Notes under the pieces: generated by a model | Seen by the model: the letters and a program-made list of their open reading frames with translations, nothing else | The model's database searches: none | Told to the model about the DNA's origin: nothing | Shown: positions 42,585 through 52,426 of the stretch, in pieces | How positions within the stretch are numbered: position 1 is the stretch's first letter | Layout: every line of letters begins with the position of its first letter | Source: Humibacillus xanthopallidus | GTDB lineage: Bacteria > Actinomycetota > Actinomycetes > Actinomycetales > Dermatophilaceae | Assembly (NCBI RefSeq): GCF_006716675.1 | Contig: NZ_VFPM01000002.1 | Span: 1,240,001 to 1,304,000 of the forward strand | Direction: 5' to 3' | DNA: 64,000 nucleotides | Position numbers and translations under genes: made by a program

Positions 42585-44207
42585 ATGACGACGCACCCCA
42601 GCCTCCCCAAGCCGTCCGAGTCCCCGGCGTCCGCCTCGGTCACCTCGGTCACCTCGGTCACCCCGGTCACCCCGGGCGCCTCGATGCCGCCGGCACCCAG
42701 GACCTACGACGTGCGCACCCACGGGTGCCAGATGAACGTCCACGACAGCGAGCGGCTCTCGGGCCTGCTCGAGACCGCCGGCTACGTCGAGCTCGCAGCC
42801 CTGCCCGCGGGGGAGCGGCCCGAGGTCGCCGACGTCGTCGTCTTCAACACCTGCGCCGTGCGTGAGAACGCCGACAACAAGCTCTACGGCAACCTCGGGC
42901 AGCTGCGCCAGGCCAAGCTCAAGAATCCCGACATGCAGATCGCCGTCGGTGGCTGCATGGCGCAGAAGGACCGCGGCACGATCGTCGAGCGGGCTCCGTG
43001 GGTCGACGTCGTCTTCGGCACCCACAACATCGGCTCGCTCCCGGCCCTGCTCGACCGGGCGGCCCACAACCGGCGCGCCGAGGTCGAGATCCTCGAGAGC
43101 CTCGAGGTCTTCCCCTCGACGCTGCCCACCCGACGCGACTCTGCCTACAGCGGCTGGGTCTCGATCTCCGTGGGCTGCAACAACACGTGCACCTTCTGCA
43201 TCGTGCCGAGCCTTCGGGGCAAGGAGCAGGACCGCCGTCCGGGCGAGATCCTCGCCGAGATCGAGGCGCTCGTGGCGCAGGGGGTCGTCGAGGTCACGCT
43301 CCTCGGCCAGAACGTCAACACCTACGGGGTCGAGTTCGGCGACCGGCTCGCCTTCGGCAAGCTGCTCCGCGCGTGCGGCGAGATCGACGGCCTCGAGCGG
43401 GTCCGCTTCACGAGCCCCCACCCGGCAGCCTTCACCGACGACGTCATCCTCGCGATGGCCGAGACGCCCAACGTCATGCCGAGCCTGCACATGCCGCTCC
43501 AGTCCGGCTCCGACAAGGTGCTGAAGGACATGCGCCGCTCCTACCGCAGCGCGAGGTTCCTGCGCATCATCGACACCGTCCGTGAGCACATCCCGGATGC
43601 CGCGATCACGACCGACATCATCGTCGGCTTCCCCGGTGAGACCGAGGCGGACTTCCAGGGCACCCTCGACGTCGTCCGGGCGGCGCGCTTCTCCAGCGCC
43701 TTCACCTTCCAGTACTCCATCCGCCCCGGCACCCCGGCCGCGACGATGGAGCACCAGGTGCCCAAGGAGGTCGTCCAGGAGCGCTTCGAGCGCCTCATCG
43801 CCCTCCAGGAAGAGGTCAGCTGGGCCGAGAACCGCAGCCTCGAGGGCCGTGGGGTCGAGGTGCTCGTCGCCCCCTCCGAAGGGCGCAAGGACGCCGAGAC
43901 GCACCGGCTCTCGGGCCGCGCACGCGACAACAGGCTCGTGCACTTCGCCGTCCCGGACGGCGCGGAGGTGCCCCGGCCGGGTGACGCCGTTACCGTCGCC
44001 GTGACCTACGGCGCGCCCCACCACCTCGTTGCCGACTCCGGCGTGCAGGGTGGGGCGTATGCCGTCCGGCGCACTCGCGGAGGCGACGCGTGGGCGGTGC
44101 TCCAGGACGCCCCCCACGGCACGGGCAAGCCTGCCGTGAGCCTCGGCATGCCGTCGGTCGGGCGCCCGGCGGTCGCACCCGTCGCACCAGCCTGCGCGGC
44201 GCCCTGA
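42585..44207 (+). CDS. miaB: tRNA-2-methylthio-N6-dimethylallyladenosine synthase MiaB
   Basis: 540 aa radical-SAM methylthiotransferase acting on A37 of tRNA after MiaA. N-terminal cluster cysteines are in [23 protein letters not shown] and GGCMAQ; the radical-SAM cluster is Cys198/202/205 (CNNTCTFC); a TRAM domain follows. The first 40 residues hold a (VTS)n run from a 9-bp repeat and are not part of the fold. ATG 42585 with TACTCT nine bases before. A C-terminal tail of about 50 residues is variable. Confidence 0.95.
   Translation: MTTHPSLPKPSESPASASVTSVTSVTPVTPGASMPPAPRTYDVRTHGCQMNVHDSERLSGLLETAGYVELAALPAGERPEVADVVVFNTCAVRENADNKLYGNLGQLRQAKLKNPDMQIAVGGCMAQKDRGTIVERAPWVDVVFGTHNIGSLPALLDRAAHNRRAEVEILESLEVFPSTLPTRRDSAYSGWVSISVGCNNTCTFCIVPSLRGKEQDRRPGEILAEIEALVAQGVVEVTLLGQNVNTYGVEFGDRLAFGKLLRACGEIDGLERVRFTSPHPAAFTDDVILAMAETPNVMPSLHMPLQSGSDKVLKDMRRSYRSARFLRIIDTVREHIPDAAITTDIIVGFPGETEADFQGTLDVVRAARFSSAFTFQYSIRPGTPAATMEHQVPKEVVQERFERLIALQEEVSWAENRSLEGRGVEVLVAPSEGRKDAETHRLSGRARDNRLVHFAVPDGAEVPRPGDAVTVAVTYGAPHHLVADSGVQGGAYAVRRTRGGDAWAVLQDAPHGTGKPAVSLGMPSVGRPAVAPVAPACAAP
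42636..42671 (+). repeat. 9-bp tandem repeat in miaB
   Basis: TCGGTCACC three times, then CCGGTCACC, coding [12 protein letters not shown] in the disordered N-terminal extension of MiaB. Confidence 0.88.
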
Positions 44208-44250
44208 CCGCGATTCGGAGGCGCTCGCGGCCTCGTGCTTGACTTGGCGC

Positions 44251-44880
44251 ATGACCGTGCGCCCCATCGTCATCACCGGTGAGCCCGTCCTGCACCGTGC
44301 GGCCGCCCTCGTGACCGACTTCGACGACGAGCTCCGCACCCTCGTCGAGGACATGTACGAGACGAACGTCGCGGCCAACGGCGTCGGCCTCGCAGCCCCG
44401 CAGATCGGCGTCGGCCTGCGAGTCTTCATCTGGAAGATGGCCAACGACGACGGGGTGCCCGAGCAGGGTCACCTCGTCAACCCGACGGTGACGACCTCGC
44501 GCATCCCGCAGGAGCGCCCGAACCCCGACGAGGAGACCGAGGGCTGCCTCTCCGTCCCCGGCGAGGCCTTCCCGCTCAAGCGGGCCGACCGGGCCCACGT
44601 GGTCGGCCTCGACGTCGACGGCAACCGCGTCGAGTTCGACGCGACCGGGTGGTTCGCACGGTGCATGCAGCACGAGTACGACCACCTCAACGGCACGCTC
44701 TACGTCGACCGCCTCGACGACCGGCAGTCGAAGAAGGCCCGCAAGGCCGTCAAGCGCAACGGCTGGGGCAAGCCCGGGCACTCGTGGATGCCCGGGGTCG
44801 ACGAGGACCCGTTCGGTCATGACGACGACACCGTCGAGGTCGCGCACGCGGACGGCCACTCGGGAGAGCTCGCCGGGTGA
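44251..44880 (+). CDS. def: Peptide deformylase
   Basis: 209 aa. Removes the formyl group from new proteins. All three motifs are present: GVGLAAPQ, EGCLSVP and QHEYDH (metal Cys and two His). Start ATG 44251 (MTVRPIVI). An acidic, His-containing tail ends the protein. It overlaps miaA by GTGA. Confidence 0.95.
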   Translation: MTVRPIVITGEPVLHRAAALVTDFDDELRTLVEDMYETNVAANGVGLAAPQIGVGLRVFIWKMANDDGVPEQGHLVNPTVTTSRIPQERPNPDEETEGCLSVPGEAFPLKRADRAHVVGLDVDGNRVEFDATGWFARCMQHEYDHLNGTLYVDRLDDRQSKKARKAVKRNGWGKPGHSWMPGVDEDPFGHDDDTVEVAHADGHSGELAG

Positions 44881-45842
44881 CCGCGCCCGAGCCGGGGCCG
44901 CCGGGTCCCGGCGCCCCGGGCGAGAGCGAAGCCGCCCCGACGATCGCCGTCGTCGGCGCCACCGCCACCGGCAAGTCCGCACTGGCGCTCGACCTCGCCG
45001 AGCGGCTCGGCGCCGAGATCGTCAACGCCGACGCGATGCAGCTCTATCGGGGGATGGACATCGGCACCGCCAAGCTGCCGCTCGCCGAGCGTCGTGGCAT
45101 TCCCCACCACCAGCTCGACGTCCTCGAGGTGACGCAGGAGGCGACCGTCGCCGCCTACCAGCAGGCCGCCCGGTCCGACCTCGCCTCGATCGCTGCACGC
45201 GCCAACCGCGCCGTCCTCGTCGGAGGTTCCGGCCTCTACGTCCGCGCCGCGCTGGACCGGCTCGACATCCCGCCGACCGACCCCGAGGTCCGGGAGCGAC
45301 TGGAGAGGGAGGCCGAGCGCGTCGGCGGTGCAGAGCTGCACCGCCGCCTCCGCGAGAGCGATCCGGAGGCAGCCGCGCAGATCCTGCCGGGCAACGTCCG
45401 CCGCGTCGTGCGCGCCCTCGAGGTCATCGAGATCACCGGACGACCCTTCAGCGCCTCGATGCCCAGACGCGAGTTCGTCTCTCCTGCAGTCATGCTCGGC
45501 CTACGGGTGGATCGGGCGGTGCTCGACGAGCGCATCGACCGGCGGGTCGCGATCATGTGGGAGACCGGGTTGCGCGAGGAGACCGAGGGCCTGCTCGCGC
45601 GCGGCCTGCGCGACGGCGTCACCGCCTCGCGTGCCATCGGCTACAGCCAGGCCATCGCCGTCATCGACGGTGACCTCGACGAGGCGCAGGCGAGGGCCGA
45701 CACCGCGCAGGCGACCCGTCGCTACGCGCGACGACAGGAGTCGTGGTTCCGCCCTGACCCCCGCATCGTCTGGCTCGACGCGACCGACGGCGACGGGGCC
45801 AGGGTGCTGGGCGAAGCCCTCCGCGTGCTGCGCGTTTCGTGA
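44877..45842 (+). CDS. miaA: tRNA dimethylallyltransferase MiaA
   Basis: 321 aa. Prenylates A37 of tRNAs reading U-starting codons; MiaB then acts on the product. P-loop GATATGKSAL, NADAMQLYRGMDIGTAK and the SRAIGYSQAI segment are typical. The first 20 residues are Pro/Gly-rich. The GTG start overlaps the def stop. miaB lies just upstream of def. Confidence 0.95.
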   Translation: MTAPEPGPPGPGAPGESEAAPTIAVVGATATGKSALALDLAERLGAEIVNADAMQLYRGMDIGTAKLPLAERRGIPHHQLDVLEVTQEATVAAYQQAARSDLASIAARANRAVLVGGSGLYVRAALDRLDIPPTDPEVRERLEREAERVGGAELHRRLRESDPEAAAQILPGNVRRVVRALEVIEITGRPFSASMPRREFVSPAVMLGLRVDRAVLDERIDRRVAIMWETGLREETEGLLARGLRDGVTASRAIGYSQAIAVIDGDLDEAQARADTAQATRRYARRQESWFRPDPRIVWLDATDGDGARVLGEALRVLRVS

Positions 45843-45916
45843 CCCGCTGGCACGCGCCCACCGGGTGCGCGTCGTCATTCGGGGCCACCGGGTCCCGTGC
45901 CCACCTCATGACTTGA

Positions 45917-45943
45917 TAAAGTGTGCAACTGAAAAGGTTCACA
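45917..45943 (+). promoter_or_regulatory. arsR-sulP promoter and candidate ArsR operator
   Basis: TAAAGT (45917-45922) with an upstream TG makes an extended -10. The imperfect palindrome TGTGCAAC-N7-GTTCACA at 45922-45943 overlaps the expected transcription start, a usual ArsR operator position. This is one of the few AT-rich spots in the window. Confidence 0.6.
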
Positions 45944-45958
45944 TCGAAGGGTCGTCCC

Positions 45959-46294
45959 ATGAGTGTGCCGCTCTACCAGGCAAAGGCCGAGTTCTTCAAG
46001 ACGCTCGGCCACCCGGCTCGCATCCGGATCCTCGAGCTGCTCTCGGAGCGGGACCACGCCGTGCACGAGCTGCTCGACCGCATCGACATCGAGCCGAGCA
46101 GCCTGTCGCAGCAGCTCGCCGTCCTGCGGCGCACGTCGCTCGTCACGTCGACGCGGGTCGGGGGTGAGGTGGTCTACTCGGTCAGCGTTCCTGAGGTTCG
46201 CGACCTCCTCCTCGCCGCCCGGCGCATCCTCTCCGGCATCATCGCTGCCCAGGGCGAGCTCGAGTCCGAGCTCAGCCCGACGGCCGGCTCATGA
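45959..46294 (+). CDS. ArsR/SmtB-family transcriptional regulator
   Basis: 111 aa from ATG 45959 with GAAGGG upstream. A winged helix: FFKTLGHPARIRILELLSERDHAVHELL, then SSLSQQLAVLRRTSLV. No Cys residue is present, so it is not a classical metal sensor of the CxC type. Its stop overlaps the sulP start (ATGA), so it most likely regulates its own operon with the SulP transporter in response to a sulfur, redox or anion signal. Confidence 0.9.
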   Translation: MSVPLYQAKAEFFKTLGHPARIRILELLSERDHAVHELLDRIDIEPSSLSQQLAVLRRTSLVTSTRVGGEVVYSVSVPEVRDLLLAARRILSGIIAAQGELESELSPTAGS

Positions 46295-48057
46295 CGCTCG
46301 AGCTCGACGCGCAGGGGGTCCGGGCCTGGACGCTGCGGCAGGCGCGGCGGCTGCAGGCTCTGGCTCCGCGCAGGTCCGACTGGGCCTCGGTGCGGCTCGG
46401 GCGGGACCTGCCTGCAGGCCTCATGGTCGGCCTCGTCGCGCTGCCCCTCGCCCTCGGCTTCGGAGTGAGCTCCGGGATGGGAGCCACGGCGGGGCTCGTC
46501 ACGGCCGTCGTCGCGGGCGCCGTCGCGGCGGTCTTCGGGGGCAGCCGGGTGCAGGTGAGCGGGCCGACCGGTGCGATGACCGTCGTCCTCGTCCCCATCA
46601 TCGCGACGTACGGTCCGCACGGCGTCCTCGTCGTCGGGCTCATGGCCGGTGTCGTGCTCATGGCGCTCGGCTACGTGGGTGCGGGCCGCTACATCCGCTA
46701 CGTGCCCGTGCCCGTCGTCGAGGGCTTCACCCTCGGGATCGCCGCGATCATCCTGCTCCAGCAGGTGCCTGCGGCCCTGGGGGTGCACGCGGATGGGGAG
46801 AAGGTGCTCGGCCAGGCGCTGGGAGCAGTCGGTGACTGGGCGTCGCACCCGGCGTGGCCCTCGCTCGTCGTCGCGGCCGCCGTCGTGGCCGGGGTGCTCG
46901 GGCTGGCGCGCCTGCGCCCGGGTCTGCCGTGGGCGCTCGTCGTCGTCGTGCTCGCGAGCGTCGCCAACTCTGTCCTCGGCCTCGGGATCGCCACCATCGG
47001 TGCGGTACCCGCCGGCCTGCCGGCCCCCTCGCTGCCGTCGATGGCAGTGTCCGACCTCAGCTCGCTCCTGCTGCCCGCCGTCGCGGTCGCGGCCCTCGCT
47101 GCGCTCGAGAGCCTGCTCTCCGCCACCGTGTCCGATGCGATGAGCGTGGGGCAACGGCACGACTCCGACCGTGAGCTCGTCGGGCAGGGTCTCGCCAACC
47201 TCGCGGCGCCGCTCTTCGGCGGCATCCCCGCCACCGCGGCCATCGCGCGCACGGCGGTCAACGTGCGAGCAGGAGCGGCGTCGAGGCTCGCCGCGCTCAC
47301 GCACGCGGCCGTCCTCCTCCTCATCGTGCTCGTGGCCTCCCGGTGGGTGGCGATGATCCCCACCGCCGCCCTGGCCGGAGTTCTCGTCGCGACCGCGGTG
47401 CAGATGGTCCGGGTCTCGAGCCTCGGCGCCCTGCTGCGCTCCTCGCGGGGGGATGCACTCGTCCTCATCGGGACGGCTGCGGCGACGGTCCTGCTCGACC
47501 TCGTCATGGCCGTGCTCATCGGACTGGTCATGGCCGGCTTCTTCGTCCTCAGACAGGCCGCAGCCTCTGCCCGGCTCGAGGAGGTGCCCCTCGACGAGAG
47601 CGACCACGGCGACGAGGAGCGCGCGCTGCTCGACGAGCACATCGTCGCCTACCGCATCGACGGGCCGATCTTCTTCGGCGCCGCGCACGACTTCCTCCTC
47701 GAGCTCACCGAGGTGAGTGACGTTCGCGTCGTCGTCCTGCGCATGTCGCGAGTGACCGTCGTCGACGCCACGGGTGCCACTGTCCTCGCCGACACGATCT
47801 CGCGGCTCGAGGCACGGGGCGTCTCGGTGCTGCTCTCGGGGGTGCGCCCCCAGCACGAGCGGATCCTCCGTGAGCTCGGGGTCTACGACGGTCTGGCGCA
47901 CGAGAAGCACCTCTTCGCGACGACGCCCGCCGCGATCGAGCACGCGCGCGTGCACGCGGCGCGGGTCGCCCACGATCCGGCGACGACCCCGCCCGAGACC
48001 GACCGGGTGGACCCCGCGAGCCCGGCCGGACGGCATACCGGAGAATGGCCGGCATGA
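46291..48057 (+). CDS. SulP-family anion permease with STAS domain
   Basis: 588 aa. About 11-12 hydrophobic helices (45-430) with the SulP signature PLALGFGVSSGMGATAGLVTAVVAG and a conserved ISGPTGAMT-like segment. The C-terminal STAS domain (about 450-560) includes VVLRMSRVTVVDATG. Substrate could be sulfate or bicarbonate; the family does not separate them by eye. Coupled upstream to arsR and overlapping dapF by ATGA. Confidence 0.92.
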   Translation: MTLELDAQGVRAWTLRQARRLQALAPRRSDWASVRLGRDLPAGLMVGLVALPLALGFGVSSGMGATAGLVTAVVAGAVAAVFGGSRVQVSGPTGAMTVVLVPIIATYGPHGVLVVGLMAGVVLMALGYVGAGRYIRYVPVPVVEGFTLGIAAIILLQQVPAALGVHADGEKVLGQALGAVGDWASHPAWPSLVVAAAVVAGVLGLARLRPGLPWALVVVVLASVANSVLGLGIATIGAVPAGLPAPSLPSMAVSDLSSLLLPAVAVAALAALESLLSATVSDAMSVGQRHDSDRELVGQGLANLAAPLFGGIPATAAIARTAVNVRAGAASRLAALTHAAVLLLIVLVASRWVAMIPTAALAGVLVATAVQMVRVSSLGALLRSSRGDALVLIGTAAATVLLDLVMAVLIGLVMAGFFVLRQAAASARLEEVPLDESDHGDEERALLDEHIVAYRIDGPIFFGAAHDFLLELTEVSDVRVVVLRMSRVTVVDATGATVLADTISRLEARGVSVLLSGVRPQHERILRELGVYDGLAHEKHLFATTPAAIEHARVHAARVAHDPATTPPETDRVDPASPAGRHTGEWPA

Positions 48058-48905
48058 CGCGCTTCACCAAGGGCCACGGCACCGAGAACGACTTCATCCT
48101 CGTCGCCGACCTCGAGGGCTCGCTCGAGCTCACTCCCGCCCAGGTGCAGCGCATGGCCGACCGGCACGCGGGCATCGGCGCCGACGGCGTCATCCGTGTC
48201 GTGCGCACCCGGTTCGCCACCGACGACACGGTGCGGGCGCTCGCGCCCGAGGCGGAGTGGTTCATGGACTACCGCAACGCCGACGGCTCCCTCGCCGAGA
48301 TGTGCGGCAACGGCACGCGCGTCTTCGCGGCCTTCCTGCGCCGTGAGGGGCTCGTCTTCGGCAGCTCGTTCAGCATCGCGACGCGGGCCGGGGTCAAGAC
48401 CGTTCGCGTCACCGAGGAGGGGTATGCCATCGACCTGGGTCCGTGGCGCCTCGTCGACGAGGAGGGGGCGCGCCGCGACGGCTTCGACGTCATGGTGAAG
48501 CCGCGTCACGGCAAGCCGGTGCCCGCGCTCTCGCTCGACCTCGGCAACCCGCACGCTGTCGTCATGCTCCCGGAGGGCATCGCCCTCGAGAACCTCGACC
48601 TCACCGAGGCGCCCGAGCTGCACCCCGAGCCGACCGGTGGGGCCAACGTCGAGTTCGTGCGGGCGGAGGGGCCCGGTCACATCGCGATGCGCGTGCACGA
48701 GCGCGGCGTCGGCGAGACTCGGTCGTGCGGCACGGGCGCCGCGGCGGCCGCCCTCGCGACGCGCTTCTGGTCGGGTGTCGAGGACCTCTCGCCGTGGATC
48801 GTCGACGTGCCCGGAGGCCGCCTGACGGTCACCCCGCTCGCCGGCCAGCGCGTCGAGCTCGCGGGCCCGGCCGAGCTCGTGGCCGACGGGGACTTCCCGC
48901 TCTGA
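48054..48905 (+). CDS. dapF: Diaminopimelate epimerase
   Basis: 283 aa. Converts LL- to meso-diaminopimelate for lysine and cell wall. Two catalytic cysteines are in AEMCGNGTR and RSCGTGAAA. The N-terminal GHGTENDFI segment is typical. ATG 48054 overlaps the sulP stop and has GGAGAA upstream; a second ATG at 48045 is less likely. In many actinobacteria dapF lies between miaA and hflX, as here, so arsR-sulP looks like an insertion into that order. Confidence 0.95.
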   Translation: MTRFTKGHGTENDFILVADLEGSLELTPAQVQRMADRHAGIGADGVIRVVRTRFATDDTVRALAPEAEWFMDYRNADGSLAEMCGNGTRVFAAFLRREGLVFGSSFSIATRAGVKTVRVTEEGYAIDLGPWRLVDEEGARRDGFDVMVKPRHGKPVPALSLDLGNPHAVVMLPEGIALENLDLTEAPELHPEPTGGANVEFVRAEGPGHIAMRVHERGVGETRSCGTGAAAAALATRFWSGVEDLSPWIVDVPGGRLTVTPLAGQRVELAGPAELVADGDFPL

Positions 48906-48936
48906 CCGCACCCCTGGAGGCGGTGGCACGTCGGCG

Positions 48937-49548
48937 TCAGGCTCGGCGGACCTCGAGGATGCGGAAGGCCTTGGCCGACGACAGGCGCGTGCACCGCAGG
49001 CCCCAGTCCTGCGCGTTGATCCACTTCTGGAGCGAGTCGGAGCCGAGGTGCCTCTGCACGACGAGGTGAGCGACGCCGTCGTCGGTCAGCCGGGGAAGCC
49101 AGCGCTCGAGCAGGGCGTGCAGGGCGGCCTTGCCCACGTGGATCGGGGGGTTGGACCAGATCGTCGCGAAGCGCACGTCGCCCGGCACCTCGTCCGGCTC
49201 GCAGAAGGTGATCGTCTCGAGGCCCAGTGAGGCCGCGTTGGTGCGGGCGAGGTCGAGGGCCCTGCGGTTGACGTCGACCCCCCAGACCCGCGCGGCGGGG
49301 GAGCGCAGCGCGAGGGTGAGGGCGATCGGCCCCCAGCCGCAGCCGAGATCGAGCAGGTCGCCGGTGGGACTCGGATCGGGAGCGCCGGCGAGCAGGACGG
49401 CCGTGCCCGGGTCGAGCCGCTCGGGGGAGTAGACGCCCTTGGCGGTGGTCAGCGTCACGGCCTGCCCGTCGAGCTGCACGGCGATGTGGCGCCGCTCCTC
49501 GAGTGATGCGGGCTCGGCAGTGAAGTAGTGGTCGGGCTGCTCGCTCAT
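48937..49548 (-). CDS. RsmC-like class I SAM methyltransferase
   Basis: 203 aa. The SAM motif is DLLDLGCGWGPIAL, and SNPPIHVGK is the NPPY-type motif of rRNA guanine-N2 methyltransferases (MTS domain). Only the catalytic half of RsmC is present, as usual in actinobacteria. Probable target 16S rRNA, by family. ATG 49548, with TAGCGT 8 bases upstream. Confidence 0.9.
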   Translation of the reverse strand: MSEQPDHYFTAEPASLEERRHIAVQLDGQAVTLTTAKGVYSPERLDPGTAVLLAGAPDPSPTGDLLDLGCGWGPIALTLALRSPAARVWGVDVNRRALDLARTNAASLGLETITFCEPDEVPGDVRFATIWSNPPIHVGKAALHALLERWLPRLTDDGVAHLVVQRHLGSDSLQKWINAQDWGLRCTRLSSAKAFRILEVRRA

Positions 49549-49556
49549 CGGCGCCC

Positions 49557-49562
49557 ACGCTA
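49557..49562 (-). promoter_or_regulatory. -10 element TAGCGT of the methyltransferase gene
   Basis: Minus-strand TAGCGT ends 8 bases before the ATG, consistent with a leaderless or near-leaderless transcript. Confidence 0.45.
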
Positions 49563-49665
49563 GCGGGCCGGACCCATCCGGGTGGCGGGCCCGCACGGCG
49601 CAGGTGCCGACCCGGGCACAAACCGGTGGCTCGTGGCGTTGGACGAGTGGGACCATAGGGAGAAC

Positions 49666-51183
49666 ATGACGACCAACCACAGCAACCGCCCCACCAGCGA
49701 CATCCGTGACACGACCCGCGAGCGTGACCTGCTCGCCACCCGCGCCGACGCCTTGGGCGAGGCCCCGCACGACGGCTACGACGACCTCGACGAGACGCTG
49801 CTGCCGCTCTATGACGGCGACCAGCTCGAGCGCGAGGAGCGCGCCGCGCTGCGCCGCGTCCAGGGCCTCTCGACCGAGCTCGAGGACGTCACCGAGGTCG
49901 AGTACCGCCAGCTGCGCCTCGAGCGCGTGGTGCTCGCCGGTGTGTGGACCGAGGGCAGCGCCGACGACGCCGAGAACTCCATCCGTGAGCTCGCGGCCCT
50001 CGCCGAGACGGCCGGCTCGACCGTGCTCGAGGGCGTCGTGCAGCGTCGCCAGAAGCCCGACCCGGCGACCTGGCTCGGCAAGGGCAAGGCGCTCGAGCTG
50101 CGCGACATCGTCGTCGAGGAGGGTGCTGACACCGTCATCTGCGACGGCGAGCTGGCACCGAGCCAGCGCCGCGCCCTCGAGGACGTCGTCAAGGTCAAGG
50201 TCATCGACCGCACCGCGCTGATCCTCGACATCTTCGCCCAGCACGCCAAGAGCCGCGAGGGCCGCGCCCAGGTCGAGCTGGCGCAGCTGCAGTACCTCCT
50301 CCCGCGCCTGCGTGGCTGGGGTGAGTCGATGTCCCGACAGGCCGGTGGCCGCGTCGCCGGCGGTGAGGGCATCGGCTCGCGTGGCCCCGGTGAGACGAAG
50401 ATCGAGCTCGACCGTCGCCGCATCAACACGAAGATCGCCAAGCTGCGCCGCGACATCAAGGGCATGAAGACGAGCCGCGACACGCGCCGGCACTCGCGTC
50501 ACGCGGGAGGTGTGCCCTCCGTCGCCATCGCCGGCTACACCAACGCCGGCAAGAGCTCGCTGCTCAACCGCCTCACCGGCGCCGGTGTGCTCGTCGAGAA
50601 CCAGCTCTTCGCCACCCTCGACCCGACGGTGCGTCGCACCGAGACCGCCGACGGCCGCGTCTACACGCTGGCCGACACCGTCGGCTTCGTCCGGAGCCTG
50701 CCGCACCAGCTCGTCGAGGCGTTCCGCTCGACGCTCGAGGAGGTCGGTGACTCCGACCTTCTCCTGCACGTCGTCGACGGGTCGCACCCCGACCCCGAGG
50801 GCCAGATCTCCGCGGTGCGCGAGGTGCTCGCGGAGGTCGGCGGTGACCAGCTCAAGGAGATCATCGTCGTCAACAAGGCCGACATCGCCGACCCGGAGGT
50901 GCTCGCCCGGCTGCGCCGGCACGAGAAGCACTGCGTCACCGTGTCGGCTCGCACCGGCGCGGGGCTCGACGAGCTGCGCGAGCTCATCGCCCGCGAGCTG
51001 CCCAAGCCCGACATCGAGGTCGAGGTGCTCGTGCCCTACGACCGCGGCGACCTCATCTCCCGGATCCACGAGGAGGGCGAGATCCTCGAGAGCGAGCACG
51101 TGGCCGACGGGACCCGGCTGCGCGCGAAGGTGACGCCGATCATCGAGGCCGACCTCGCGGCATACGCCGTCGTCGCCAGCTGA
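49666..51183 (+). CDS. hflX: GTPase HflX
   Basis: 505 aa. Ribosome-splitting GTPase used under stress. N-terminal HflX domain (LGKGKALEL, ICDGELAPSQRR), helical linker with GGRVAGGEGIGSRGPGETKIE, then the G domain: G1 GYTNAGKSS, G3 DTVGF, G4 NKAD. ATG 49666 has AGGGAGAA upstream. A terminator follows at 51202. Confidence 0.95.
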   Translation: MTTNHSNRPTSDIRDTTRERDLLATRADALGEAPHDGYDDLDETLLPLYDGDQLEREERAALRRVQGLSTELEDVTEVEYRQLRLERVVLAGVWTEGSADDAENSIRELAALAETAGSTVLEGVVQRRQKPDPATWLGKGKALELRDIVVEEGADTVICDGELAPSQRRALEDVVKVKVIDRTALILDIFAQHAKSREGRAQVELAQLQYLLPRLRGWGESMSRQAGGRVAGGEGIGSRGPGETKIELDRRRINTKIAKLRRDIKGMKTSRDTRRHSRHAGGVPSVAIAGYTNAGKSSLLNRLTGAGVLVENQLFATLDPTVRRTETADGRVYTLADTVGFVRSLPHQLVEAFRSTLEEVGDSDLLLHVVDGSHPDPEGQISAVREVLAEVGGDQLKEIIVVNKADIADPEVLARLRRHEKHCVTVSARTGAGLDELRELIARELPKPDIEVEVLVPYDRGDLISRIHEEGEILESEHVADGTRLRAKVTPIIEADLAAYAVVAS

Positions 51184-51201
51184 CCTCGGCGTCTCCCCGA
51201 C

Positions 51202-51231
51202 CCGAAGGGCCCCCGCCGCGGGGCCCTTCGG
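51202..51231 (+). terminator. Terminator after hflX
   Basis: Perfect 12-bp stem CCGAAGGGCCCC/GGGGCCCTTCGG with a six-base loop, followed by CTTGT. The T-tract is poor, as usual at this G+C content. Confidence 0.85.
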
Positions 51232-51325
51232 CTTGTCGGGGTGGTGCTGTCGGTGGCGTCGGTGAGGATGGGCTCATGCACCTCGACGGACCCTGTGGCC
51301 GCCTCCCTCCCGGACGGCGGCCATC

Positions 51326-52420
51326 GTGAGCGACCCCGTCTGGTTGACGACGGAGCGGCTCGTCCTGCGTCGCCCGAGGGCCGACGACCTCGACGACTAC
51401 GTCCGCCTGCACACCGACCCGCGCACCTATGCGCACGCACCGGCAAGCATGCCGACGCCGGAGGGCTGCCGCGCGCGACTGTCGGCTGACCTCTCCGACT
51501 GGGAGCGTGACGAGCTGGGGTATGCCGCCGTCGTCGACCGTGCCACCGGCGAGGTCATCGGGTGGGCGGGCCTGCGGCACAGGGACTCCGATGTCTCTGC
51601 CCTGAACCTCTACTACCGCCTCGCCTTCGACCGGCTGGGCCGTGGTCTCGGGCTCGAGATCGCGCGTGCGGTCGTGGCCTGGGGGGTCGAGCACCGTCCT
51701 GCCTCGCTCGTCACGGCGATGGTCGACGAGGTCAACACGGCGTCCAGGCGCACGGCCGAGCGCTCGGGCCTCTTCGCCTGTGGCACACGGGCTCCGCGCG
51801 ACGACCCCGACGGCGAGCCGATGCTCTACCTCGAGGCGCCCCGCGTCGCAGCGGTGTCCGCAGCGGCGGCCGACGCGCTGCGCGACGACGTCATCGACCT
51901 CTGGGTCCGGGTGAACGACGCCGGCGGCTCGGTCGGGTTCCTGCCGGGGGCGCCGCGCGACGAGGTCGCGGCAGCGCTCGACCGTCACCTGGGCGACGTC
52001 CGCGCCGGCCGCAGCCTGCTCTGCGTCCTGCGCGAGCCGGCAGCTCCGGTGCACGCGCCGGCGGGCTCCCGCACCGATCCCGGGGGCCCCGTGCGCGGCA
52101 TCGGCCTCTGGGAGCACGCGCTCGGCTTCCCCTACGAGCACGTCGCGGGTCTGAAGCGGCTCATGGTCGAGCCGGCGATCCAGGGCCGCAACCTCGGCCG
52201 GGTCCTGCTCGCGGGCATGGTCGGCATCGCGCGACTCGAGCTGCCCCACGTCGAGCTGCTGCGCCTCGACTACCGCGATGGCCTCGGCCTCGGGGAGTTC
52301 TACGGGCGGGCCGGCTGGAGCGAGGTCGGGCGCGTTCCGCGCGGCCTCAAGCTGACCGAGAGCGACTACCGCGACGACGTGGCGATGGCCCGCCGGGTCG
52401 ACGGTGCACCGCTTCGCTGA
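51326..52420 (+). CDS. Fused double GNAT acetyltransferase
   Basis: 364 aa. Two GNAT domains in one chain. The first (about 5-170; TTERLVLRRPRADDLDDY, GWAGLRHRD, DRLGRGLGLEIARAV) resembles RimJ/RimL. The second (about 180-355) has RLMVEPAIQGRNLGRVLLAGM, the acetyl-CoA loop, and EFYGRAGWSEVGRVP. Substrates unknown. GTG start 51326. It converges with fhs, with 6 bases between the ends. Confidence 0.85.
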   Translation: MSDPVWLTTERLVLRRPRADDLDDYVRLHTDPRTYAHAPASMPTPEGCRARLSADLSDWERDELGYAAVVDRATGEVIGWAGLRHRDSDVSALNLYYRLAFDRLGRGLGLEIARAVVAWGVEHRPASLVTAMVDEVNTASRRTAERSGLFACGTRAPRDDPDGEPMLYLEAPRVAAVSAAAADALRDDVIDLWVRVNDAGGSVGFLPGAPRDEVAAALDRHLGDVRAGRSLLCVLREPAAPVHAPAGSRTDPGGPVRGIGLWEHALGFPYEHVAGLKRLMVEPAIQGRNLGRVLLAGMVGIARLELPHVELLRLDYRDGLGLGEFYGRAGWSEVGRVPRGLKLTESDYRDDVAMARRVDGAPLR

Positions 52421-52426
52421 GACGGG

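Noticed and set aside
46174..48036. 620-codon minus-strand frame opposite sulP
   Set aside because: Shadow of the permease gene; composition of Arg/Asp/Glu/His only.
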